Source: Mageeibacillus indolicus UPII9-5 (GTDB lineage: Bacteria; Bacillota; Clostridia; Saccharofermentanales; Fastidiosipilaceae). From it: 64,000 bases of DNA. Location: positions 1,116,001 through 1,180,000 of the forward strand of contig NC_013895.2 of NCBI RefSeq assembly GCF_000025225.2, read 5' to 3'. Below the pieces are notes generated by a model, which did no database searches, had not been told where the DNA came from, and saw nothing but the letters and a program-made list of their open reading frames with translations. Positions 39,833-49,427 of the stretch are shown in pieces. The translations under genes and the position numbers were made by a program. How positions within the stretch are numbered: position 1 is the stretch's first letter; each line of letters begins with the position of its first letter.

Positions 39833-40819
39833 CTACGCGTCTAATCTTACCCGTGGGTCAACTGCCGCATAAACCAAGTCAACTATCAGGTTGCCGGCCA
39901 AAGACAATACCACGTAAAACATCTGCATGGTCAAAACCACATTGAAATCTTGTCGCATCAAACTGTTGTATAGCAAATATCCAATTCCATTCCACTGAAA
40001 GATCGACTCAATAACTACAGATCCACCAAAAACACCGATCAGCCAAGATGCCATAATCGTAATAACTGGAATCAATGCGTTACGGAAAGCATGTACATAT
40101 ATTACAGAACTCTCTTTAAGTCCTTTGGCTCGAGCCGTCCTTATGTAGTCTTGGGTCAAAACATCGCACATCGAAGCTCGGACATATCTTGTAAGTCCGC
40201 CCAATGCGGTAAACGTCATTACCGCAGTAGGAATTACTGCATGCATAAATTGATCCTTAAAAGCGGCAAAGCCGGAGAAATCGGCGCCAACTGTTGATAT
40301 GCCGGTTAATGGGAACCATTCAAGTTTGATACAAAATATGAAAATGAATATAAAAGCAATTACGAAACTCGGCAAAGAATATCCAAGTATGGTAAAAATC
40401 TGAACACTTTTGTCAAACAAGGAATTTCTCCGCACCGCAGTAGCAATCCCGAGCGGGATAGTTATAAGGAAAACAAAGAACATGCTGTACAAGTTAAGTT
40501 TTACGGTATTCCACAACGGAGTGCCAATTATATAACGCACATCTTGACGAAAAAAAGTCGAGTAGCCGAAATCTCCGGTCAGCATGTTTTTAATCCACAC
40601 AAAGTATTGCAGATACGCAGGCTTATCCATCCCCAACTTATGTGCCATCGCATTGTATACACGTTGGTAGGCATCCGGTTTAAGGGTACGTGCCTGATCT
40701 TGAATAGCAACAGCAACCGGATCACCCGGCACTGCCTTGTAAATCAAAAACATGATGATTGAAACGATGAAAAACACAAAAACTATGTATAGTATGCGTT
40801 TCATTATGTATCTGGGCAT
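39833..40819 (-). CDS. oppB: Oligopeptide ABC transporter permease OppB
   Basis: A 328-residue membrane protein of the DppB/OppB family. Seen are the N-terminal TM1 (ILYIVFVFFIVSIIMFLIY) with the family motif AVPGDP, and the coupling loop TQDYIRTARAKGLKESSVIYVHAFRNALIPV. The C-terminal end is VDLVYAAVDPRVRLDA, typical of the family. AGGAG precedes the ATG. It ends 14 nt before the oppC GTG. Confidence 0.95.
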   Translation of the reverse strand: MPRYIMKRILYIVFVFFIVSIIMFLIYKAVPGDPVAVAIQDQARTLKPDAYQRVYNAMAHKLGMDKPAYLQYFVWIKNMLTGDFGYSTFFRQDVRYIIGTPLWNTVKLNLYSMFFVFLITIPLGIATAVRRNSLFDKSVQIFTILGYSLPSFVIAFIFIFIFCIKLEWFPLTGISTVGADFSGFAAFKDQFMHAVIPTAVMTFTALGGLTRYVRASMCDVLTQDYIRTARAKGLKESSVIYVHAFRNALIPVITIMASWLIGVFGGSVVIESIFQWNGIGYLLYNSLMRQDFNVVLTMQMFYVVLSLAGNLIVDLVYAAVDPRVRLDA

Positions 40820-40857
40820 AAGTTTCTCCTGTCCATGTGTCTTTTAAGGATAGCACG

Positions 40858-40881
40858 AAGGAACGAGGTGCCTCGTTCCTT
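40858..40881 (-). promoter_or_regulatory. Intercistronic hairpin between oppA and oppB
   Basis: Perfect inverted repeat AAGGAACGAGG/CCTCGTTCCTT, 11 bp each side with only 2 nt between, and no T-tract on the minus strand. It probably stabilises the oppA mRNA or terminates partially, giving excess binding protein over permease. Confidence 0.65.
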
Positions 40882-40917
40882 CTGCCACTCTATCTTATAA
40901 GCTTAACCTAAATTATG

Positions 40918-42918
40918 TTATTCAGCAAGAGTTGCATACACAACAGCACGGCCAAAGCTTACCAACGAGTTAAGGTTCAGGTTTTTAACCTTAGTATTAT
41001 AGAAACTATGGTAAATATCGGAATACAGCGGTACTTTACCCATCAAGTCATTCAAGAGAAGCTGCAGTTCACCGTATTCAGCATACCAAGTCTTCTTGTC
41101 ACCCGGCTTAGTAGCTTTCATCTTGTTGATCAGTTCAGTAAGCTTCTTATCCTTAAGCTGGCTAGGGTTGTTGGAAAGATATACAGGATCTTCTGAATAG
41201 TCCTGCCATACCGGCTTAACAATAGCGAAACCTAAACCTAAGACGAACATGTTGTACTGTTTACGTTCAGCACTGCCAAGCGGAGCATACATAGCTTTGA
41301 TCATCTTCGGGAAGTTTACTGACTCACTGTTGAGCGCAACGCCGATAGAAGCAAGGTTAGAAGGCAATGTAGCATTCAGCAATTCAGCAACAGCCGTTCC
41401 AGTGTTAGCCCAATTGATCTGGCAAGCCATCAGACTGCCATCTTCCAATTTCTTATAACGTACCTTGTCTGTACCTTCGACAAAAGGTTTGCCGGCTGAG
41501 TTCAGAGTCCAGCCACCCTTTACCAAGCACTCTTTTGCTTTGTTCAAGTTGAAGCTATAAGTGTTCATTTTCTCGTCGAATAACTTCTTGTTGGCTTTGT
41601 ATTCAGGCTGAGCCAAACCATATTCAGCATGGACGAGAGCTCCGTAACCACCAGTGTACTTGTTCATCAAATCTACTCTGTCAATAGCATAGGTTACGGC
41701 TTGACGAACTTCTTTGAACTGTGTAGCACCTACATCACATTGGAACTGGATATCACCGAAGCCGTTACGTTCATATTTAAGAACAGCAAGTTTACCATTA
41801 GAAGCTTTCATTTTGGCTAGGCCATCTTCGATGTTCTTCTTACCTGAAGCTTCTGCCGCTACATCTATAGCACCACTGGCAAGCTCATCATTTATTAACT
41901 TGTCTTGAGAATGCTTAATGATTACTTTCTTGATTTGCGGTTTCCAACCATCATAAGTACCTAAGAACTCCGGGTTGGCTTCCATTACTAAAGCTTTATT
42001 GGCTTTATCGAATTCAACAAACTTATAAGGTGCATCAGTTACAGGGTAAGTATAAACGAAGCCTTTCACCGGATCCATCAATTTTGCCTTCATCTCTTCC
42101 ATGTCAAGAGCTTTGCTGAACGCGGCACCTTCGCCTTTATCTACAACGTCAGGTGACAGCCCTAATGCTTTCATCGGGAACGGAGATTGAGTAGCTACCA
42201 AGTCCATGATGTAGTAGTTCGGCAATTCTTCTTTAGCAACTGTAACACTGAACTTATAGTCGCCCAACAAACGAACGCCCTTGAAAGGAACAGTACCGTC
42301 GCCTTCGTTGAAAGCCTTATAGCCAACTAACGGCATTCCGGAACTTCCGTCGCCACCGAGCTCAGTCATGTTCTTGTGCGATGACAGCAACATGTTGAAC
42401 ACATAGTCTTTTGCGGTGATCGGGCTTCCGTCGGACCATTTCAAATTATCATAGATTTCTTCTTCAAAGGTCAAAGTGCCGTCGGGATTTTCAACCTGTT
42501 TGAAATCCTTCAGGGCTACGTTGTTACGTACAAGGGTATTGTCCTTGGAATACGAGAACGTTGAGTACCCACCCATGATCATATAACGCATGTTCTGGTT
42601 AGGTGCAGGGTTGGTGAAACCTGGCATAATGTTCTCGTCAGGTTCAGTTGGTGTACCATAAACAACTGTTCCCTTAGGTTCCGTCTTAGGTACCTTAGCC
42701 AAGATTTCTGCCTGCGGTACTGCCGCCATCGGATCTTCCGGGGTTGACATGTCAGGCATACCCGACTCTGCTCCACTCTTGTCGCCGCTTTCAGCGGCCG
42801 GGTTTGACTCTCCTGCTTCGGCAGTTGAACCTTCAGGTTTGCCGGTTGAACCATTACACCCGGCAGCCATAGCTACAACCATCGCTACGCTTAGAAGAGT
42901 CGCTAGTAACTTCTTCAT
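40918..42918 (-). CDS. oppA: Oligopeptide ABC transporter substrate-binding lipoprotein (copy next to oppBCDF)
   Basis: A 666-residue family-5 extracellular solute-binding protein. The signal peptide ends AMVVAMAAGC, with the lipidated Cys near residue 21, followed by an Asp/Ser/Gly/Pro-rich linker (about 22-65). Binding-protein features are LKWSDGSPITAKDYVFNMLL, PVTDAPYKFVEFDKANKALV and FKEVRQAVTYAIDRVDLMNKY. The start at 42918 (MKKLLATLL) follows AAGGAGG. It is longer than typical OppA (about 540). It is closely related along its whole length to the protein encoded at 43448-45418. Confidence 0.93.
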   Translation of the reverse strand: MKKLLATLLSVAMVVAMAAGCNGSTGKPEGSTAEAGESNPAAESGDKSGAESGMPDMSTPEDPMAAVPQAEILAKVPKTEPKGTVVYGTPTEPDENIMPGFTNPAPNQNMRYMIMGGYSTFSYSKDNTLVRNNVALKDFKQVENPDGTLTFEEEIYDNLKWSDGSPITAKDYVFNMLLSSHKNMTELGGDGSSGMPLVGYKAFNEGDGTVPFKGVRLLGDYKFSVTVAKEELPNYYIMDLVATQSPFPMKALGLSPDVVDKGEGAAFSKALDMEEMKAKLMDPVKGFVYTYPVTDAPYKFVEFDKANKALVMEANPEFLGTYDGWKPQIKKVIIKHSQDKLINDELASGAIDVAAEASGKKNIEDGLAKMKASNGKLAVLKYERNGFGDIQFQCDVGATQFKEVRQAVTYAIDRVDLMNKYTGGYGALVHAEYGLAQPEYKANKKLFDEKMNTYSFNLNKAKECLVKGGWTLNSAGKPFVEGTDKVRYKKLEDGSLMACQINWANTGTAVAELLNATLPSNLASIGVALNSESVNFPKMIKAMYAPLGSAERKQYNMFVLGLGFAIVKPVWQDYSEDPVYLSNNPSQLKDKKLTELINKMKATKPGDKKTWYAEYGELQLLLNDLMGKVPLYSDIYHSFYNTKVKNLNLNSLVSFGRAVVYATLAE

Positions 42919-42965
42919 ATTAATCCTCCTTCTCAATTGGTCTTGTCCAAAAGTGATAATGACTA

Positions 42966-42993
42966 ATTATAGCAATGTTAAAGCGTGTATCAA
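42966..42993 (-). promoter_or_regulatory. Candidate promoter of the opp operon
   Basis: Minus-strand TTGATA (42993-42988), 16-nt spacer, TATAAT (42971-42966), about 50 nt upstream of the oppA start. Good agreement with the sigma-A consensus. Confidence 0.7.
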
Positions 42994-43080
42994 CAATTTG
43001 TTAATGAAATTTGACTATTTGGGGTTTTTAAATTGATAACGACCAGAAATCTAAACGATTTTTATTTTTTATCTGCATTA

Positions 43081-43320
43081 TCAAATATTAGCTTTTATGT
43101 AGTCTACCGCGTCACCTACGGTTTTAATGTTTTCCGCTTCTTCATCTGGAATAGAAACCCCAAATTCCTGCTCCATGGCCATAACGAGTTCAACTATATC
43201 TAATGAGTCTGCACTCAAATCGTCAATAAAATTTGAATCTGGTTTGATCTCCTCGGCATCAATTCCCAGCTGTTCAACCAAAATGCTCTTAACTGTTTCT
43301 AAAATTTGTTCTTTATTCAT
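43081..43320 (-). CDS. acpP: Acyl carrier protein
   Basis: This 79-residue acidic four-helix carrier protein holds the growing fatty acid on a phosphopantetheine arm attached to Ser in the DSLD motif ([18 protein letters not shown]). GGAGG precedes the ATG. It has its own promoter and sits alone between two oppA paralogues. None of plsX or fabD is adjacent, and rnc, its usual downstream neighbour, is separated by the whole opp operon. Confidence 0.96.
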   Translation of the reverse strand: MNKEQILETVKSILVEQLGIDAEEIKPDSNFIDDLSADSLDIVELVMAMEQEFGVSIPDEEAENIKTVGDAVDYIKANI

Positions 43321-43348
43321 ATGAACCTCCAGAGTTTTGTTATCAACA

Positions 43349-43376
43349 TTTTTATCTATGCTGCAAAAAATGTCAA
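43349..43376 (-). promoter_or_regulatory. Candidate acpP promoter
   Basis: Minus-strand TTGACA (43376-43371), 16-nt spacer, TAAAAA (43354-43349). The -35 box is a perfect consensus match and lies just downstream of the oppA-paralogue terminator. Confidence 0.65.
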
Positions 43377-43380
43377 CCCT

Positions 43381-43409
43381 AAAAGACGGGAGGCATTGCC
43401 TCCCGTCTT
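43381..43409 (-). terminator. Terminator after the second oppA
   Basis: Perfect 12-bp inverted repeat AAGACGGGAGGC/GCCTCCCGTCTT with a 3-nt loop, followed on the minus strand by a short T-run (TTTT, two of them in the stem). It separates the recA-to-oppA unit from acpP. Confidence 0.8.
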
Positions 43410-43447
43410 AATCAACCGTATAACTATTAAATTTATTCAGCGCAAGC

Positions 43448-45418
43448 TCAGTCCTTAACGGCATAAACTACGGCGCGCCCGAAGCTTACCAAGGATGACA
43501 TATTCAAATTCTTAACTTTGGTATTATAGAACAAATGATATTGGTCCGAATACAGCGGAATAGACGGCATCAAATCATTCAGTTTAAGCTGCAATTCACC
43601 GAAAAGCTTGTACCAAGTTTTCTTATCTCCCGGCTTGGTAGCTTTCATCTTCAACGTAAGAGCATACAGGTCAGCATCCTTAATTTGCACCTGGTTGTAG
43701 CTGCGATAGGACGGATCGGGTGAATAGTAATACCAGTACGGGCTTATGATGGAAAAACCTGTCGCCAGAACGTACATATTGTACTTTTTGCGGTCTTCAC
43801 TGCCTATCGGTGCCAGCAAATGTTTTTGCATTTTCGGGAAGTTAACCTGTTCCGAATTAAGCTTTATTCCAATTTTAGCTAAATTAGACGGAAGCTCAGC
43901 ATTAAGCAGTTCGGCAACCGGGCTGGATGTGTTGGCCCAATTGATCTGACAGGCCATCAACGAACCGTCATCAAGCTTTTTATAACGCACATCATCGGTT
44001 CCTTCAACAAATTTGCCGCCTTTGGCATTTAAGGTCCAACCGCCTGCCTCCAAAACTTCTTTGGCTTTGTTAAGGTCAAAATTGTATGGATTCAGTTTCT
44101 CATCAAACAACTTTTTATTGGCCTTATATTCAGGCTGAGCCAATCCGTACGCGGAATAAACAAGCTTACCGTAACCGCCGGTATACTTTTTAACGAGTTC
44201 CGTACGATTGATGGCGTATGTTATCGCCTGACGAACTTCCTTAAACTGAGCAGCTCCGACATCACAAGCAAAATCTATCAATCCAAAACCGTTACGGTCA
44301 AATTTCAGAACATCGATCTTCCCATTAGATTCTTTCATCTTGTTTAAGCCTTGCTCAATTAAAGTTTTACCGGAGGCTTCCGACATGACATCAATTGAAC
44401 CGTTGGCCAATTCATCAACCATGATTTTGTCCTGGGAAAATTTAATGATAACCTTTTTAATTTGTGGTTTCCATCCATCGAATGTTCCTAAGAATTCCGG
44501 ATTGGCTTCCAAAATCAATGCTTTATTCGCCTTATCAAACTCAACGAACTTGTACGGTCCGTCAGTAACCGGATAAGTAAAAGCAAAGCCTGTATTTGCA
44601 GCCATCAATTTTTTGTTTAGCTCTTCGTTATTTAGGGGCTTAGCAAAGGCCGCACCATTACCGGAATCAACAATTTTCAAGTCAAGACCTGTGGCATGCG
44701 CCGGGAATGGAGCCGCCGTAGCACCTAAGCTAAACTCATAGTAGTTAGGCAATTGTTCTTTATCCAGAGTAAAGCTGAACTTATATTTGTCCAACAGCCT
44801 TACACCTTTAAACGGGGTTGTGCCATCACCGTCATGAAATTCCTTGAAACCGACTAAATTATCTCCAGTAGTAGCGTTGGCACCGATTTCTTCTAACACT
44901 TTGTTAGATGAAAACAACATACCACATACATAATCTTCTGCGGTTATCGGCTTGCCATCAGACCATTTAAGGTTATCGTAAATTTCTTCTTCAAAAGTTA
45001 CGCTACCGTCCGGATTTTCTGTGCGTTTAAAGTCTTTAAGAACTACATTATTGCGCACAATTTCATTGTTTTTATCGTAAACAAATGTTGAATAACCAGA
45101 CATCATCTGGCGAGCCATCAGATTTGGGCTTGGATTGGTAAATCCGTCCATTATATATTCATCAGGTTCCGTCGCCGATCCGAAAACAATTTGTCCTTTA
45201 GGCTCAGTTTTGGGAACCTTAGCCAGTATCTCGGCTTGCGGAATAGCTTCCATCGGATCCTCTTTTAAGCTCATCATTTCAGGAATGCTGTCTATAGCAG
45301 CTTGAGCTTTGTTTTCCTCTTCACCTTTTTCAGCGTCTTTGTTACTGTTTCCACAACCGGCAACCAACCCGAGAACAATAACAGAGCTTAGCAGCAAGGC
45401 TAAAAGTTTTTTGGTCAT
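43448..45418 (-). CDS. Second oligopeptide substrate-binding lipoprotein (oppA paralogue)
   Basis: A 656-residue family-5 binding protein with signal peptide and lipobox VLGLVAGC (Cys near 22). It shares long near-identical stretches with the oppA at 40918-42918, such as PQAEILAKVPKTEPKG, EEEIYDNLKWSDG and GLAQPEYKANKKLFDEK. They are clearly recent paralogues. The start at 45418 (MTKKLLALL) follows GGAGG. It lacks its own transporter genes and follows pgsA by 21 nt. It may serve the OppBCDF complex with a different peptide range (inference). Confidence 0.93.
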   Translation of the reverse strand: MTKKLLALLLSSVIVLGLVAGCGNSNKDAEKGEEENKAQAAIDSIPEMMSLKEDPMEAIPQAEILAKVPKTEPKGQIVFGSATEPDEYIMDGFTNPSPNLMARQMMSGYSTFVYDKNNEIVRNNVVLKDFKRTENPDGSVTFEEEIYDNLKWSDGKPITAEDYVCGMLFSSNKVLEEIGANATTGDNLVGFKEFHDGDGTTPFKGVRLLDKYKFSFTLDKEQLPNYYEFSLGATAAPFPAHATGLDLKIVDSGNGAAFAKPLNNEELNKKLMAANTGFAFTYPVTDGPYKFVEFDKANKALILEANPEFLGTFDGWKPQIKKVIIKFSQDKIMVDELANGSIDVMSEASGKTLIEQGLNKMKESNGKIDVLKFDRNGFGLIDFACDVGAAQFKEVRQAITYAINRTELVKKYTGGYGKLVYSAYGLAQPEYKANKKLFDEKLNPYNFDLNKAKEVLEAGGWTLNAKGGKFVEGTDDVRYKKLDDGSLMACQINWANTSSPVAELLNAELPSNLAKIGIKLNSEQVNFPKMQKHLLAPIGSEDRKKYNMYVLATGFSIISPYWYYYSPDPSYRSYNQVQIKDADLYALTLKMKATKPGDKKTWYKLFGELQLKLNDLMPSIPLYSDQYHLFYNTKVKNLNMSSLVSFGRAVVYAVKD

Positions 45419-45439
45419 ACTCGTCCTCCACAAATTTTA

Positions 45440-46033
45440 TTAATCAAGGAACAAATCCTTTGATTTCCTAATATAATCATAACCGGACAGCAAGGTCAAT
45501 ACTACACTGATCCACAATGCCGTTTGACCGATAACATATAATGGTAGGGAAAATGCCGGATATAAGGCTTCGGTAATTTTGTAAAGCATTAAAATTATAA
45601 GTGCTATAATCTGGCTAACCGTCTTTAATTTGCCCAAATTACTCGCAGCAATGACCTTCCCTTTCTCTATGGCGAGCAGTCGCACCCCGGTTATCGCAAA
45701 CTCTCGGAACAAAATTATTATCGGAGCTAGAGTATGAACAACTCCCAAAGCAACAAAAGCAATCAATACGGCCAATACAAGGATTTTATCGGCAATTGGA
45801 TCTAAAAATTTGCCTAGATTGGTAATTAAACCGTATTTGCGCGCTATGGCTCCGTCTAAATGGTCAGTTATTGAGGCTATTGCGAACAAAATCAGGGCAA
45901 TTACCATACCGTATTTGCCGATAAATATATTCCAAGGGTTACTCGTATTGAGTGTCGCAATCGGAATCATGAACAGAACCACGAAAGGCGTCAAAATGCA
46001 ACGCATAATTGTCAATTTATTTGGTAGATTCAT
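45440..46033 (-). CDS. pgsA: CDP-diacylglycerol-glycerol-3-phosphate 3-phosphatidyltransferase
   Basis: Commits CDP-diacylglycerol to phosphatidylglycerol synthesis in the membrane. The CDP-alcohol phosphotransferase motif is visible as DHLDGAIARKYG...GKFLDPIADK, with all Asp residues kept. 197 residues with about 5-6 membrane segments. GAGGTG precedes the ATG. It lies 16 nt after rimO, in the recA-recX-rimO-pgsA run. Confidence 0.95.
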   Translation of the reverse strand: MNLPNKLTIMRCILTPFVVLFMIPIATLNTSNPWNIFIGKYGMVIALILFAIASITDHLDGAIARKYGLITNLGKFLDPIADKILVLAVLIAFVALGVVHTLAPIIILFREFAITGVRLLAIEKGKVIAASNLGKLKTVSQIIALIILMLYKITEALYPAFSLPLYVIGQTALWISVVLTLLSGYDYIRKSKDLFLD

Positions 46034-46049
46034 ACTTCACCTCAGCTAA

Positions 46050-47411
46050 TTATTCAAAAGTTACAGCAGTAATATCATAAGCATCAACTTCGATGATTTC
46101 AACCTTTACCATTTCGCCTGGGTTGAGCTCACGCTGTTTGGCCAATATATACAGCATTGGGTCAATGTCCGGCGATTCGGCATAACTGCGACCTAAATAA
46201 AATATGCCGTCCTCCGTTATACCTTCTATTCTGGCCGTTGTGATGGTGTGCAGGCGGCTTTCATTGAAGGCTTGGCTGATTTTATTTTGCACTTCCATCA
46301 AAGTTTCATAGCGTTGCTTAGCTATTTCAGCTGGCACTTGATCTGGCATGCGCACGGCTTTGGTTCCCTCTTCTGGCGAGAATTCAAAACAGCCTAAACG
46401 CTCAAAGCGCAAGTCTTTTATCAGTTGGATAAGCTCATTAAAATCAGCCTCGGTTTCGCCGGGAAAACCGACCATTACGGTTGTGCGGAAAACTATATCA
46501 GGAATACGTTGGCGCCATGTATGCATTATTCTGTATATATTTTCCTTAGTATCTTTTCGCCCCATAAGTTTGAGTACATGATCGCTGGCATGCTGAATCG
46601 GCATATCGATATAGTGGCAAATTTTTGGTTCATCAGCCAAGACTGTCAGCAGTTCTTCGGTCATCCCATCAGAATAGCAGTAAAGCAGGCGGATATGAAA
46701 GTCGTACGGTAAAGCACAAATCTTTTGTAAAAGTTCCGGCAATTTGCGTTCTTTATAAAGATCAACACCGTAGGCTGTGGTATCTTGCGCCACGATAATC
46801 AGCTCTTTTACATTTTGTTGCAATAAGTTATCCGCTTCCGCCGTAATATCTTCCATCGGACGTGAAATCATGTGGCCGCGAATGCCCGGAATTGCACAAT
46901 ACGCACAAGTATTGGAACAGCCTTCCGCTATTTTTAAGTAGGCAAAGCTGCCAGTTGACGGTGTGCGAAAATTGACAAAGTGATCAGTGGTGTGACCACG
47001 GCGCACCTCACAAAACGGCACTGCTTCGGCAATGGTTGCGGCATCACGTTCATATAAAGTGTCAATAGCATTAACAATTTCGCCGTAAGCACCAACACCG
47101 AGAATGGCATCAATTTCCGGCAAATCTTTTTTCATATCACCATGGTAGCGCTGCGAGAGGCAGCCGGTGACAATAAGATATTTGCATTTATCGGTTTTAT
47201 ATTCGGCCATGGCCAAAATAGTATCTATCGCTTCAACTTTGGCACTTTCAATGAATCCGCACGTATTTACTATTATTACCTCGGCTTTGGCCGGGTCATC
47301 AACTAGGCATAAACCAGCTTTGGCCATGCGGTCGGCCATATATTCAGAGTCAACCAGATTTTTGGGACAACCGAGCGAAACAAGCGCAACGTTGATGTTT
47401 CCTCTATTCAT
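46050..47411 (-). CDS. rimO: Ribosomal protein S12 methylthiotransferase RimO
   Basis: Radical-SAM enzyme adding a methylthio group to an aspartate of ribosomal protein S12. The N-terminal UPF0004 domain has SLGCPKNLVDSEYM and NTCGFIESAK (iron-sulfur cysteines), the radical-SAM triad is CSNTCAYCAIPGIRG, and a C-terminal TRAM domain (about 385-453) follows. The length of 453 residues fits RimO rather than MiaB, and SLGCPKN is RimO-like. Its ATG overlaps the recX stop as ATGA. Confidence 0.94.
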   Translation of the reverse strand: MNRGNINVALVSLGCPKNLVDSEYMADRMAKAGLCLVDDPAKAEVIIVNTCGFIESAKVEAIDTILAMAEYKTDKCKYLIVTGCLSQRYHGDMKKDLPEIDAILGVGAYGEIVNAIDTLYERDAATIAEAVPFCEVRRGHTTDHFVNFRTPSTGSFAYLKIAEGCSNTCAYCAIPGIRGHMISRPMEDITAEADNLLQQNVKELIIVAQDTTAYGVDLYKERKLPELLQKICALPYDFHIRLLYCYSDGMTEELLTVLADEPKICHYIDMPIQHASDHVLKLMGRKDTKENIYRIMHTWRQRIPDIVFRTTVMVGFPGETEADFNELIQLIKDLRFERLGCFEFSPEEGTKAVRMPDQVPAEIAKQRYETLMEVQNKISQAFNESRLHTITTARIEGITEDGIFYLGRSYAESPDIDPMLYILAKQRELNPGEMVKVEIIEVDAYDITAVTFE

Positions 47412-48235
47412 ATTTGCGTATTCTCCTGTAAAACAAATCGTAATGAGCGTATGGCCGTATCAGGTTTAAATCCATGTCTTATAATATTGCGAACAACTTT
47501 AACTACATCAGGGCGATAAAAAAACTTATTTGATATATTATATTCATGTATCGCACTCGGCATAGCCTCTGCCGCTTCCATTTCGGATCGCCAAACCGCA
47601 ACCTCCCGGCAAAAACGGCTGCGTATATATGCCACGGCCGTCGTTTCATCGTCTTGAGGCAGTTCGTCGATTGCCGTCGCGGCACAATCAGCCTCGATTC
47701 CGGCACGCAGCAATCGCTGATACAACATAAGGCGGCTCTCACCGTCACGTGACCGACGTAGACGCAGCTTATTTCGAGCCAACCGCAAGTCGTCTATGTA
47801 TTTTTCATTTATTAAATCTTGCAGAACCTGCTCAATTATACCGTCACCAAAACCACGGCGGCATAATTTTTCTCTTACTTTTCCACTGCTGCGTAAGCTT
47901 ATTCCTATGTAAATAAATGCCGCTTGTCTAGCTTGCATGTACTCGGTTTCCGTCTGCGGCATAGGCAACGAATTAGATTTACGGCTGATCTGAGCCGTAT
48001 CTTCAGCTACGGCCAGCTTCAACCCGTGTCGTTGAATAAATTCTTCGGCAGATCGGCCGAAAGGACAGCCTGAATCAGCACGTTTAAAGCCTTCATTCAT
48101 CCCTGCCGTAGCCTTCGTTTGAGCTTTGCTTTCTCGCTTTGCCGCAGTCGTCGTCCGCTCATTGCCCATATTCACAGCTCTTGTCTCCCTAGGCAAACGG
48201 TTTTTGCCGGGTTCCGATTCAGGCGCAAGGTTCAT
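47408..48235 (-). CDS. recX: Regulatory protein RecX with a long N-terminal extension
   Basis: RecX modulates RecA filaments. The conserved part (about residues 100-275) has the three-helix repeats, for example SSGKVREKLCRRGFGDGIIEQVLQDL followed by LINEKYIDDLRLA. The first roughly 95 residues are polar and low in conserved features (Lys/Arg/Ala/Thr-rich). The start overlaps the recA stop as TAATG, so coupling supports the long form. At 275 residues it is longer than most RecX. Confidence 0.88.
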   Translation of the reverse strand: MNLAPESEPGKNRLPRETRAVNMGNERTTTAAKRESKAQTKATAGMNEGFKRADSGCPFGRSAEEFIQRHGLKLAVAEDTAQISRKSNSLPMPQTETEYMQARQAAFIYIGISLRSSGKVREKLCRRGFGDGIIEQVLQDLINEKYIDDLRLARNKLRLRRSRDGESRLMLYQRLLRAGIEADCAATAIDELPQDDETTAVAYIRSRFCREVAVWRSEMEAAEAMPSAIHEYNISNKFFYRPDVVKVVRNIIRHGFKPDTAIRSLRFVLQENTQI

Positions 48236-49386
48236 TAGATTTCATCCAAGCCGAGCAAATCATCCAAGTCGGGGGTGTCGGTTGAAGCATTTGCCGTCTC
48301 GCCGGGGTGATCATCATCGCCGGTAGTTTCAGCGGTTGTTTTATGGTTACTGTTATGGAGGGATTCACGCACCGCCTGATCAATTTCATTGCACAAGTCT
48401 TTATTTTCTTTCAGATAGGTTCTAGCATTATCTCTTCCTTGTCCTAAGCGCAAATCATTGTAGGAGAACCAAGTTCCACTGCGTTTAACAATTCCAAGTG
48501 TGGTTGCTACATCTAAAATTGAACCCTCACGGCTGATACCCTCACCGAACAATATATCAAATTCAGCTTCACGGAACGGCGGGGCCATTTTATTTTTCAC
48601 AACTTTTATTTTGGTACGATTACCTATTAAATCGCTACCGTTTTTGATAGTCTCTCCCTTGCGCACATCAATACGAACCGATGCGTAGAATTTCAAGGCC
48701 CGACCACCGGTGGTTACTTCAGGACTACCATAAACGACGCCTACTTTATCGCGCAACTGGTTAATAAAAATAACCACAGTTTGTGATTTACTGATAATGC
48801 CGGCCAGTTTTCGCAAAGCTTGAGACATAAGTCGCGCATGTAAGCCAACATGGCTGTCTCCCATCTCACCGTCAATCTCCGCTTTAGGCACAAGGGCAGC
48901 AACTGAGTCGATAACTATAATATCGACCGCACCGGAGCGTACCAGAGCTTCCGTTATTTCCAACGCCTCTTCTCCTGTATCCGGTTGTGATACAAGTAAT
49001 TCATCTATGTTGACACCAAGGTGTTCGGCGTAAATAGGATCAAGTGCATGCTCGGCATCAACGAATGCTGCCGTACCACCCGTTTTTTGTGCCTCCGCTA
49101 TGCAGTGCAAGGCGACAGTCGTCTTACCGGAAGACTCGGGTCCATAGATCTCAACAATTCGGCCACGGGGCAGTCCGCCAACTCCAAGAGCTATATCTAA
49201 GGCTAGGGCACCAGTGGAAATAGCTCGTACATCAGTGTCACTTTGCTCCCCTAACTTCATAATCGAGCCTTTGCCGAATTGCTCCTCAATCTTGTCAAGC
49301 GCAATCTCTAAAGCTTTAGCACGTTCATTCTGAGCGATCGGTTTAACCTCTTGTTTGGACTTGATCTTTTTTTCTGCTTTTGCCAT
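48235..49386 (-). CDS. recA: Recombinase RecA
   Basis: ATP-dependent strand exchange and SOS co-protease. Walker [49 protein letters not shown], loop region [10 protein letters not shown] and [21 protein letters not shown]. 383 residues, with an acidic, Asp/Thr-rich C-terminal tail. GGAGG precedes the ATG. It has its own promoter region with a striking palindrome, and heads the recA-recX-rimO-pgsA-oppA run. Confidence 0.97.
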   Translation of the reverse strand: MAKAEKKIKSKQEVKPIAQNERAKALEIALDKIEEQFGKGSIMKLGEQSDTDVRAISTGALALDIALGVGGLPRGRIVEIYGPESSGKTTVALHCIAEAQKTGGTAAFVDAEHALDPIYAEHLGVNIDELLVSQPDTGEEALEITEALVRSGAVDIIVIDSVAALVPKAEIDGEMGDSHVGLHARLMSQALRKLAGIISKSQTVVIFINQLRDKVGVVYGSPEVTTGGRALKFYASVRIDVRKGETIKNGSDLIGNRTKIKVVKNKMAPPFREAEFDILFGEGISREGSILDVATTLGIVKRSGTWFSYNDLRLGQGRDNARTYLKENKDLCNEIDQAVRESLHNSNHKTTAETTGDDDHPGETANASTDTPDLDDLLGLDEI

Positions 49387-49427
49387 ATATACCTCCGTAT
49401 TTAACTATCGTCATCGTAATTGAGTAA

